A program made the position numbers and the translations under genes. 64,000 bases of DNA from Notospermus geniculatus. Taxonomy: Eukaryota > Nemertea > Pilidiophora > Heteronemertea > Lineidae. The stretch's first letter is position 1. Each line of letters opens with the position of its first letter. The notes under the pieces were generated by a model. The model searched no databases. It was not told the DNA's origin and was given only the letters and a program-made list of their open reading frames with translations. Below are positions 35,001 to 47,000 of this stretch, piece after piece. Location of the stretch: contig NMRB01000708.1 in the NCBI GenBank assembly GCA_002633025.1, positions 140,209 to 204,208 of the forward strand. The letters run 5' to 3'.

Positions 35001-38000
35001 TGGTGAACAGGTCGCCCTCCGATTATCGAAGACTTATTACCGATCTCACAATCGGCGGCGTGCTCTTGGCTTACCTTGAAATAAATGATAAAAGCAGCAA
35101 TCAAAACTCCTAAACTTTGGACAAAATCCCCAAGTACATGTATAAATGCGGCCTTAACATTGATGTTCTCATCTTTGTGTTTGTGTTTTTTCCCATTCTT
35201 GCCGTTCTTGCCATTCCCATCTGACTCTCCTTCGCTGTTGCCTGCTTCTAGATCAGATGCACTGCTTGTTGTGCTGAGTCCGCCTCCATGGCTGTGACTG
35301 TGACTGGCGCCACCATGGGTGTGACCATGTTGGTGAAGGGTGCAGCCCATACTGAAAAGAAGCGATCACATGTGATGAAAGGAATAGTGTTCAGTTCTGG
35401 GTAGGCCTACAAAGTGATAACTTAAAAAAGCTCCCGATGTTCGTTTCTCATATGCCGATTTTGGTTTCAAGTTTATGGCGTCCGATTTCGGAAGCCCTGG
35501 CAGTTTCTGAGTTCGCACCATAAAGGAATCAACCATAAAGGTTTAACTGCGATGAGGGATGCACTTCCTGTGTTGCCACGAGATGTCTCTCACTACCTGA
35601 ATTTTGGCTTTACGTAATAGGCACGAGCTTCAACTTGTTTTGTGGTAAAGAGGTACATGAACCTGCCAACATGATGCCTTTGAATTCCATTTCTGACGAT
35701 AACTGAGCTATTTTCAGCACAATTAGTGTTCCATGTACGTCACCTTATTCAAATGTACACCGATGACCCTGAACACACATCGTTCGTGGGGTTCTCATTA
35801 ATTCAGACCTTTTGTATCATAAGATCAACTACTCGGAATTCAACAAAATTTGCAGTGAATGTGCAGAAGGGTCTTGCCTATCACATGGAAACGTCAAAAT
35901 GCAAATCTATTGGGTTTTAAAGGGATATTGTCCACATTTATAAAATGCTAAATTTGTCAGTTGAACCTTTATGGTTGATTCCTTTATTGTTCGCACTCAG
36001 TCTGAAATCGGAGCGGTTCCAGTCCGAAATCGGAAACATTTCTTTGTTTAAAGGACATTTCCCGCACTGATACACAACAGTAAGCAACATTTGCACACAG
36101 GCATTTTTTTCTTTACTGATAAGATGGATCAAACTAAATGCTCCTTTTGAACCTTTTGCTGAAAATAGTCAGTTATTTCTCAGGGGATACTTACATGAGG
36201 TTGAACATCACTCCAACACCAGCAGTGATCAGCATAATACTGGCATTTATTTCATAATCCTCGTTTATTACTCGAAGAACAGCCATATACACGAGAATAC
36301 CAGTCACCACCCATATCAATAAGACAGAGACGAGGGCCCCCATTACCTCTGAAAGTCAAAAAGATGAATAAATTGATTAGACAGTCACATTCATGTACCG
36401 GTACAGTCATTGACAAAAGTTTATCTCCACCGTTAATCGTCCATAACTTCCTTATAAAGTGAAGAAATTTGATGCGGTTTTCAGCAAATAATACTTCAAT
36501 CTTTTCTGCATCTTTCATACACAAACCTGCTTCTGCAGCATCACTCTGACATTATATAATCAGGCGTTGAAAAAAAAAGTCCAAAATCAACTTTTTTATT
36601 TCCATGCCAATTTGGATTTTCTCACGTCCGACCAGTGTGTAGCAACACTTGAGAACAATCCGCAAAGATCAAATTCGCCATCAAATTCCACCTCGGCGTA
36701 TCAAAAAAGTGACTTTTGTTGGCTCTTGTCGGCAAAACAGTTGCGTGGGGCTTGAGATGGCCCCTTTTTAACTTGTCGAGCCATACACTGGTTATGGAAA
36801 ATAGAGGTGTGTGAATAATGATTATGAAGGCGTGACTAGGCAGACCAAAGCCAATAAGCAGATTTCGGTATTGTGATTGTAATGCCTAAGTTTCCATTCA
36901 TGAATATTTACAGCATATGTCACAGTCGTTTGAATCAAAGTAAGATTTGGTCCTTGTCCAGGGCTGTCCATTGAACCGGAATAAGAGGTATCCCTTTCCC
37001 TGTAGAATTGAAGGCCTGATAGAACAAGTGAAACTTATCAGTGTCCAGATACCGTAAAGCGGGTGATCCACTGTTGCGATTTTGGCTTGAGACGGGGTTG
37101 CGTTCCCTTGCGGTTACCATATAAGGACTTCCGATTGCCATATAAGGTAACCGCAAGGGAAAGCAACCCCGACTCAAGCCCAAATCGCAACAGTGGAACA
37201 CCCGCTTAACATACTGGGTTTGGGGGATTGTGGTTTGTGGTTTGCGCCCCTATCCGAGTCCTATGATTGGTTGGGCAATGGCATTCACAAATGCGGGGTC
37301 GTCTCACAGGCAAAATAAGAGCATTTGAATCTGCTCCAAAATCAAACCAACAAAAGTCACTTTTTGAGAAACTGAGGTGGAGTTTGATGGCGTAATCTTT
37401 GCGGATTGTTTTCAAATGTTGCTACACACTGGTCGGACGTGAGATATCCAAATTGGCATGGAAATAAAAAAGTTGATTTTGGACTTTTTTTTCAACGCCT
37501 GATTACATAATGTCAGAGTGATGCTGCAGAAGCAGGTTTGTGTATGAAAGATGCAGAAAAGATTGAAGTATTATTTGCTGAAAACCGCATCAAATTTCTT
37601 CACTTTATAAGGAAGTTATGGACGATTAACGGTGGAGATAAACTTTTGTCAATGACTGTACATGTAACTACATAGCAAGATTGCCCCCGTAATGTCCCAT
37701 CAGCTGATAAAGTTTGATTGAAATCGACCCACACGCACAGAAATAATTCAGAAAAACGTTTATTGGAAATTTTCAGAATATTTCATATTTATTCGACTAG
37801 TACATGATCCTACCAACGGTCTTTTTGTTTTTTAAATGGAGACTCCACTCATTGTAAACATTTGAATTTTTATCAATCCATGGAGACTATTGCCATGAGT
37901 TGTGATGTCACTAGTGTCAATAGGCTGATGACCTTTGTAGTGAATGAGCTAATACTGTGACTGCCTAGGCCTATTGGTTATACCTTAATTTATACCTTAA

Positions 38001-41000
38001 TAAATATGGAAATATGAAATAGAAATCGGGTTTCTAAGGTGAAAGACAATGCTTCCTACCAGAATCTAAATATGGAGTGAGCACATATGACATCACATGT
38101 GCTGTGCAATGGTCCCCTTGGGATGTAATTAAAATACTTAAAATGTTGAGTATGCTGATGTTAAAAAAATATGACATGTTGCAGATATCAATGAATTTGA
38201 ATGTATTAACGATATTTCAAAAATTCAAAATTTGACACAGTGAATGGAGTCTCCCTTTAATATCTGACGTACCTGCTCGATGCCACCCAAAACTCATCTT
38301 TTTCGTCGCTGGTCGTGTTGCTAGATATATGGCTAACAAACTGATCATAAAACTAGCGAAGTCAGTGAGGAGGTGAGCAGCATCGGTGACGACGGCTAAA
38401 CTTCTCGCGAGAGCACCACCTGTTGGATGAAAATGAAAGCCAGATGTGAAGAAATCGTTCATAGCAGTGGACTGCCCCATTCAATGGGTAAGTCTTGGTC
38501 AGAGTCAAGAAAAAACTATATGCACAGAAGTTTGCCACATTGCTCACAAATTGCATTCGTTTAACACTTCTATAAACGAAGTTCACAAAAATATCCACTA
38601 TGATAAGTGGCAGTACTACATGAACTTAAGGTGAAGGGATGCCTAAAGCTAGGAATCCACTGCTGATTTTCTACGTTGCGACTTACTTTGCAACCTGCTA
38701 CCTGCGATTGCAAGGAACTGATACTGGTCGCCGACCGATTGCCGACTGAAAATTGACCACATCTTCCCCATTGGTGGAATTCACGTCTGGCGAGTCCACT
38801 ACGGCGAGTGCCCAGTTGCAACGCAACCCAGTTGCAAAGGAAGTCGCAACGCAAAATCAGCTTGAAAATCAATGGTGGATTCCTAGCATAAGGGAGTAAT
38901 AAATGAAAGTGGAAAATAGGAAGTGGGAAATTTTGGAATTTTTTTTGCGAATTTTTCAATTTCTCAAATTGGGATAGAACTTTTTCCCATTTTGTTGAAT
39001 TTTCTTAAAATGACATGACATGTTATCGGATTTTTCGGGCTATATTTCTCAAAATGGGAATTTGAGAAATTGAAAAATTCGCAACAAATCCAAAATTTCC
39101 CACTTCTTATTCCACTTTGATTTTTTCCGCCCTTGCTTTTTTGAGAATATGCATATTTTGACACAGCATTTATTGTTTATTTGAAGTTACCTCAGTAGAA
39201 AAAATGACGTGTGGATTCGTACGTGATCTTTCAGGCGCATGCAATTACGGAAGCTTCGAAGGATCATTCAAAAATCGAAACTCAAAACTTGACTGAGCCT
39301 TCGCATGCGATGGAGGACACATATAGCACAAGCGAATGATGAAACACTGGGTTGTTGCACTGGCGAAGACTGGCTGTGTGAATGATAATTTCCACTGATC
39401 CGTACTGTCCACGTTTTAAGATCGGTGATCTTAAGCGATGCAACAACAGCAACATCACAATTATGACGGCTATGACGTTTACCACCATTACATCCTGGAT
39501 GAAAAAAAACATAAATTTTAGAATGCGTAGGCCTACATGTACCAGCATGGTATTATCATGTGCAGTACAAACAATATGCCCCCTCGCCATACCCTTATTG
39601 ACAAAGAAATTCTCTATGTGTAGCCACATACAACAGTGTACGCAGTGGCAGGTCCATGTACTTTTACAGCTCGGCATTCTTTTGGCACTTCTTTTGGTGA
39701 GGAGTGCCAACTGTGAGGCTGCACTGAGCACAATGTATTGTTTGAAGGAGCAATTGATAAACGTTGGGGGGCTAGGCCTAGTCATGCTAGTGGTGCAGCC
39801 TACATGTACATGTAACTTATGCACGTAACTTACGCAACTTACCATCAACACAACTTCCGACACCGCCACATTTTCTGATGCAAGTGCCATACTTGCCAGG
39901 ACAGTAGAGAAACCATGTAACCACATCGGGCACTCCGCTGCCACCAGGGCCAAGAGCAGCCAATTCTTCGAGGTAAACACGACCATCAGCAGTCAATTCA
40001 TACGTGTCACTGTACCGGTTCTTGATTTGCACAATCGCCTTCCCGCTTCGTTGAACATGCCTGGTCTCGGAGGTGGATCTCTCCACATGAGAAATTACTT
40101 CGACATACTTCTTCTTCACAGCACGCTTATTCTTCACGACCTCAATACCAGGCATTGTTTTGGAAATGAGATCTGGCAGATCAGAACCCCCGACCGGACA
40201 AGATAGAGACAGCACCTCCTCGTCCTGTTCTGCTTCACTTGGACAATGTGGAGCACCTTCACCTTCGCCTTCAGACTCTGACGTTTGACCTTCATAATTT
40301 TCGCGAATTAAATCCATCATTACATCCCAGTCATGTCTATGATGCTATCAGAAACATGAGAAATATCGGATAGGCTACCTATGTCCATGTCAGAAATTTC
40401 AGATCCGCGCCATCATGAAATGTCATGAACAGCTAAACGCAGCAAGTACCGCGGCGCGAAATCGAGAGATTCCACGGGATTTCTAAACAGGACTCGTTCC
40501 TAGGAACTGATTGCAGATGCTGGGTGATGTTCGGCTACCGGAACTACACCCAGGGTATTGTTTTACTGAAGATTGAGATCCTGGGTAATCTTTGTATGTA
40601 CCCAGGACGACATTTACCCTTTCAGCCCTATTACCGATCTCACAATCGGCGGCGTGCTCTTCGCTTACCTTGAAATAAATGATAAAAGCAGCAATCAAAA
40701 CTCCTAAACTTTGGACAAAATCCCCAAGTACATGTATAAATGCGGCCTTAACATTGATGTTCTCATCTTTGTGTTTGTGTTTTTTCCCATTCTTGCCGTT
40801 CTTGCCATTACCATCAGACTCCCCTTCGCTGTTGCCTGCTTCTAGATCAGATGCACTGCTTGTTGTGCTGAGTCCGCCTCCATGGCTGTGACTGTGACTG
40901 GCACCACCATGGGTGTGACCGTGTTGGTGAAGGGTGCAGCCCATACTGAAAAGAAGCGATCACATGTGATGAAATGAATAGTGTTCAGTTCTGGGGTCTT

Positions 41001-44000
41001 TACGCAGTTGAAATGAACAAGGCTATGCACTGAAAATTACGAATATAATGGCCGATACACACGATCCAATTTTTATGGATCCCGATCACTAAGATCGAGG
41101 ACCATATTGTTTTTTTGTCATGTGTATGTGTGTGTGTGTCCGTCTGTCACGCCTCCATATCTTATCTCCTTCAACAGCTACAGCTCTGGTAACACATCCT
41201 ACCCCTAGGTTTGTCAACCTGGGCAATCCAATGAGCTAATCATTTTCAACATCAGATGCCTCCATCATGATGTAATCAACATATCAGACTTGATATTTTG
41301 TCCGTCACGCTTTTGTCTGATGTCATAACTCAGCTCCTTTAACACCTAGTGCAATGGAAATAGGTTCTACTCTTAGGCTTTCATACCTAGGAATCCATGG
41401 ACTGATTACTTTTGATCTGAGATGTTGGGGTTATGGTGATATCGATATCACAAATTTGATATTTTGAGATAACTTGCCTTATTATACCTCAAGAGAACGT
41501 CAGCCAATCACAGCGTGTCATTTACGGTCACGTGCCATGCGATAATTTTCATTATTTCATGGCATTATTTCATTGGCCGTCGGCAGTGTCATCGTGCATC
41601 GTGCATGTCATCGATTTTGGCATGCAGGAAATACCGTAGGAGATACAATACAACAAGCAATCTATAGATCTTGTGCAATGATACCATATTTTCGAGGTTT
41701 ACGTGAACTACGAAGGTAGGCCTACATCATGACTGGAGGCCTAGGTGAGCACTGTGATGCATCATCCAAGTTGCCGCCGTTTGTGTTTGTGTGTTTCACA
41801 GGCAGGAGCGTCAGATCCGTATCCTACTCCGCCACTTTGCCCTTCCTCCAGCCGGCCGATAGGCGGCCGTGCCATAGGCGTGGCATAGGCCTACATACCG
41901 GTGTCGTAGAATGTCATGCCNNNNNNCCCCCCCCCCCCCCGATATGAGATGCCCCACAACAATAGATTCTGACGGATTAAAGGTCAACCGGGCACTGACA
42001 AACAGAACTTAACAGAACTTCTGTTATACAGTTCCTTAGGTCTTTATGGATAATGTCACTCCGATAAAAATTCGTTAGTAAAAAGTTTTAAAAGTCTTTA
42101 AAAAGTCTTTAAAAACTTAAAATACGACGTTTCCCCAAGTACTCCACTTGGCTTCTTCAGGAGGAGCACGCAAAATCCGTCAGGAATAATGACATGAAAA
42201 GAATCGAGGAACACGCAAAATCCGTCAGGAATAATGACATGAAATCAGCTGCAGAGCTTCAGTAGTTAGTAGGCCTGCGCTGCATGCCAGGGTAGGCCTA
42301 TATACACCTCCTCGCTATAAAAATCATCATAATGTTCAAAGTTGAGGTATGATAAAAATATTCGCCTCGGGAAATAATTCTTTGACCTGACGAATAATTT
42401 CCATTATTTCATGACTTGACGTGAAATATTTATATAATATTGTCGACTGAGCACGATTTCGGAAGCCCTGGCAGTTTCTGAGTTCAGACTCAGTCTGAAA
42501 TCGGAGCGGTACCAGTCCGAAATCGGAAACATTTCTTTTAAAGGACATTTCCCGCACTGATACAGTATTAAGCAACATTTGCACACAGGCATTTTTTTCT
42601 TTACTGATAAGATGGATGAAACTAAATGCTCCTTTTGAACCTTTTGCTGAAAACATTCAGTTATTTCTCAGGGATACCGGTACTTACATGAGGTTGAACA
42701 TCACTCCAACACCAGCAGTGATCAGCATAATACTGGCATTTATTTCATAATCCTCATTGATTACTCGAAGAACAGCCATATACACGAGAATACCAGTCAC
42801 CACCCATATCAATAAGACAGAGACAAGGGCCCCCATTACCTCTGAAAGTCAAAAGATGAATAAATTGATTAGACAGTCACATTCATGTACATGTAACTAC
42901 ATAGCAAGATTGCCCCCGTAATGTCCCATCAGCTGATAAAGTTTGATTGAAATCGACCCACACGCACAGAAATAATTCAGAAAAACGTTTATTGGAAATT
43001 TTCAGAATATTTCTTATTTATTAGACTAGTACCTGATCCTACCAACGGTCTTTTTGTTTATTAAATGGAGACTCCACTCATTGTAAACTTTTGAATTTTT
43101 ATCAATCCATGGAGACTATTGCCATGAGTTGTGATGTCACTAGTGTCAATAGGCTGATGACCTTTGTAGTGAATGAGCTAATACTGTGACTGCCTAGGCC
43201 TGTTGGTTATACCTTAATTTATACCTTAATAAATATGGCGTGAGCACATATGACATCACATGTGCTGTGCAATGGTCCCCTTGGGATATAATTAAAATAC
43301 TTAAAATGTTGAGTATGCTGATGTTAAAAAAATATGACATGTTGCAGATATCAATGAATTTGAATGTACTAACGATATTTCAAAAATTCAAAATTTGACA
43401 CAGTGAATGGAGTCTCCCTTTAATAGTTTGACGTACCTGCCCGATGCCACCCAAAACTCATCTTTTTCGTCGCTGGTCGTGTTGCTAGATAAATGGCTAA
43501 CAAACTGATCATAAAACTAGCGAAGTCAGTGAGGAGGTGAGCAGCATCGGTGACGACGGCTAAACTTCTGGCGAGAGCACCACCTATTGGATGAAAATGA
43601 AAGCCAGATGTGAAGAAATCGTTCATAGCAGTGGACTGCCCCATTCAATGGGTAAGTCTTGGTCAGAGTCAAGAAAAAACTATATGCACAGAAGTTTGCC
43701 ACATTGCTCACAAATTGCATTTGTTTAACACTTCTATAAACGAAGTTCACAAAAATATCCACTATGATAAGTGGCAGTACTACATGAACTTAAGGTGAAG
43801 GGATGCCTAAAGCTAGGAATCCACTGCTGATTTTCTACGTTGCGACTTACTTTGCAACCTGCTACCTGCGATTGCAAGGAACTGATACAGGGGCCATATT
43901 TATGAAGACTTCGCAACTTTGCTTTCACGCAAATCTATTGTAAGGCAGTCAGTGAACAATAGGGCATGTGCAGCCAAACAATAGATTTGCGTGAACGCAA

Positions 44001-47000
44001 AGTTGCGAAGGCTTCGTAAATATGGCCCCTGGTCGCCGACCAATTGCCGACTGAAAATTGACCACATCTTCCCCATTGGTGGAATTCACGTCTAGCGAGT
44101 CCACTACGGCGAGTGCCCAGTTGCAACGCAACCCAGTTGCAAAGGAAGTCGCAACGCAAAATCAGCTTGAAAATCAATGGTGGATTCCTAGCATAAGGGA
44201 GTAAGAAATGAAAGTGGAAAATAGGAAGTGGGAAATTTTGGAATTTTTTTTGCGAATTTTTCAATTTCTCAAATTGGGATAGAACTTTTTCCCATTTTGT
44301 TGAATTTTCTTAAAATGACATGACATTTTATCGGATTTTTCGGGCTATATTTCTCAAAATGGGAATTTGAGAAATTGAAAAATTCGCAACCAAATCCAAA
44401 ATTTCCCACTTCTTATTCTACTTTGATTTCTTCCGCCCTTGCTTTTTTGAGAATATGCATATTTTGACACAGCATTTATTGTTTATTTGAAGTTTCCTCA
44501 GTAGAAAAAATGAGTTGTGGATTCGTACGTGATCTTTCAGGCGCATGCAATTACGGAAACTTCGAAGGATCATTCAAAAATCGAAACTCAAAACTTGACT
44601 GAGCCTTCGCATGCGATGGAGGACACATATAGCACAAGCGAATGATGAAACAGCAGCTGTTCACCGATAATTCAGGCGAAAAAGGACCAGTATCAGTAAA
44701 ACAATGGGGAACCGGAGGAACTAACGTCACGACGTCGCGCTGTGAGCGGTGCGACCGAACTTTCTTTTTTCTGACGTTATTTCCATTTATTTCTGGCGTG
44801 AAAACAACCCTTTTGTTTCGGTCGCCTGGCATTAAAGTTTACATTATCTTGTAGCAGATGAAAATTTCTGCATTTTTCGCTGCTTTTTTCCTTAAAATGA
44901 ACAAATGGGATGGTGATAATGGCAACGTCTTTATCTCATTATTCCTGTAGAAAATGTACAGCTGATTTTTTTTCATGACGTAACGTCAACGCTAAAACGA
45001 CGTCAATGACGTCGCTTCGGTCGCACTGCTCGCAGCACCGACCTGTCGGGATAAACGGCACTCCTGTTCCTCATTCTGGATATTGACACCGTGTGATCAT
45101 AACACATAGCACCTGGTCCAGTAAAACGGAACAAAGGTTGCGTCAGCTGGAGACTTATTTTCATAGACGAGCAATCTAACCAATTTTCCTGACCAAAAAA
45201 ACCTTCCATATTTCTGGGCAATACATTATATCTATCCAGGAGCATTAAGTTTAATCTCACTTGTAAATATTTGGTCAGGCGCTGAAATTTGCCCATCAGC
45301 TAATATCAAATAGACAGATATTCACGTTTTCCAATGAATACTGACAACACATGCACCAAGATATTGATTTTTTCATCTCTTCAGCCGATGAACGAAATCA
45401 TAATTTTCCATCTATTCGGTAAATGGACTGCGAGGCCTATTTCGTCTTTTTTCAAATCTGTTTTATCCGAAACCTGTTTTAACAAAAATCTGCTGTAACA
45501 TAAGAAGCATTTTAAATTCATATTTTAAAAAGTGCTTTAAGATAAAACGTTGTTCTTACTGAAACGTTGTTTCAGCCAGCGTTTTAAATGTTAAAATGTG
45601 TTTAAGGTGGCGGTGGAGTTAGTAAACGCATCCAATTGAGGTCCGTTTTGAAATTTAATTGCACGAATGTGTTACGACCGTAGTTTACTTTGCCAACGAA
45701 ATTTGTGAGTTTATGTATTGTTGCAGATACTGCACAATAATTAACTGATTATGTAACTTTATTCATGAACAATGCAAGTCCCAGATGAAGTTTTTCAGAG
45801 GCGATAACGGGTACAGCCGGCTCCAAATGACCGGATTTTAGGTAGTGATGGATGCAGCATGGCGAGGTCTATGGTCGTTCATGGCCCGAGTTTTCAAAAT
45901 TGAAATAACTAATTAGCAATTGCTTAATTAGTGGCCTGAAAAAGGTCAAAACAGAAAATTGAATAATTTTTTCTGTTTTCCTCTGAAATTCAAAAATCGG
46001 GGCTGGAACGGCCTTAGAAGAAGTTTTTTCCAGATCATATTCGAAATCAGATTGACCATCGATCCACGCATAAAAAAGAAATCGCTCGTGAAAATCTGTG
46101 AGAAAGTCCGCAACTTTCCCCGCCAGCCCTTTGTTATGGTAATGAAGAACGCGTGTGGAGTAGGTCACGTTCGGATAAAGCCTGTTCAAAAATCATCGAC
46201 GACAGAGCTATTGTCAGGGAACGGCGTGGCCTAATGGAAAGGCGTCGAAAGAGGTATTGCACAATACCACCCAAGGCCTAACATGCCTAAGAACTATACA
46301 TGCCAAATATTAGAACAGGCTATGATTGTGACCGACTGCGGTTGAGGCTATGAATAAATTCATTCAAATCATTTCCATATTCAGCGGGAAAATACCCCGG
46401 GCTTGTCACCACCGCCACCTTAAAGCTGAACTGCATGAACGAAAAGCCCCCATGCGACGATCAAGAGAAATGCTAACGCCCTGCAAACACCTCAAACGAA
46501 GGCTTAGAACATGACAGACCCCACGATGCCAGGAGGGCGCCACCTTATTTGTCTTCGAGCTGTCAAGGTGTCGACATCCTCTGGTGAGCTCCTGCTGAAC
46601 ACTTTTTTTGAAAGAAAAAAGTTCGACCCAGCTGGGAATCGACCCCGCGCCCTGTGACCACTTTGCTCCACCGTCTTCCCCATTCGGCCACCGATCTTGT
46701 TGATAGGCTTCCTGTGTATTGTCTTATTCATAGCATTATTACGCAAGTCGAAGGCCTACGTCTATGACAAACAGAAATCATGTCCTTGTCAGCTGGCTCG
46801 TTGGTCGAGTGGATAGAGCGGTGGATTATAAATCAGAAGAAGGTCGGCGGTTCGAATCCCGTCTAAACGAGTATAATTTTTTTTTCTTTGAGTAGTGTAG
46901 GAGGTATCCGGAGATGTTGACAGCTCTGTTGCCCGAAGACAAATAAGGTGGCGCCCTCCTGGCCTCGTTGGGTCTATCATGTTCTGAGCCATCGTTTGAG

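Larger units (their letters stand above)
35035..39346. repeat. Segmental duplication, copy b (ZnT exons 2-4)
   Basis: Colinear with 40629-44652. It contains ZnT exons 4b, 3b and 2b, their introns, and the last part of the small gene at 39268-40320. Relative to copy a it has extra insertions at 35519-35988, 36402-37660 and 38010-38066. Copy a has its own insertion at 43888-44031 and about 1.45 kb of different sequence in intron 3. Confidence 0.92.
40629..44652. repeat. Segmental duplication, copy a (ZnT exons 2-4)
   Basis: Colinear with 35035-39346, with identical protein in all three exons and only silent exon differences. Intron 3a contains about 1.45 kb (40996-42450) absent from copy b, including TG microsatellite sequence and an N gap. 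Confidence 0.92.

Noticed and set aside
34724-35351. A 208-residue protein starting MGCTLHQHG
   Set aside because: Only the first 92 codons are exon 4b. The rest reads through the donor into intron and MITE sequence.
39282-39986. A 234-residue minus-strand frame overlapping the small gene
   Set aside because: It overlaps exon 1 of the Cys-rich gene in another frame and lacks splice support. The two-exon model fits the donor and acceptor better.
40483-40945. A 153-residue protein starting MGCTLHQHG
   Set aside because: Same situation for exon 4a: read-through into intron and a repeat arm.
46796-46872. Functional tRNA gene
   Set aside because: The A and B boxes and acceptor pairing are present, but the anticodon stem does not pair and it sits inside a foldback transposon.
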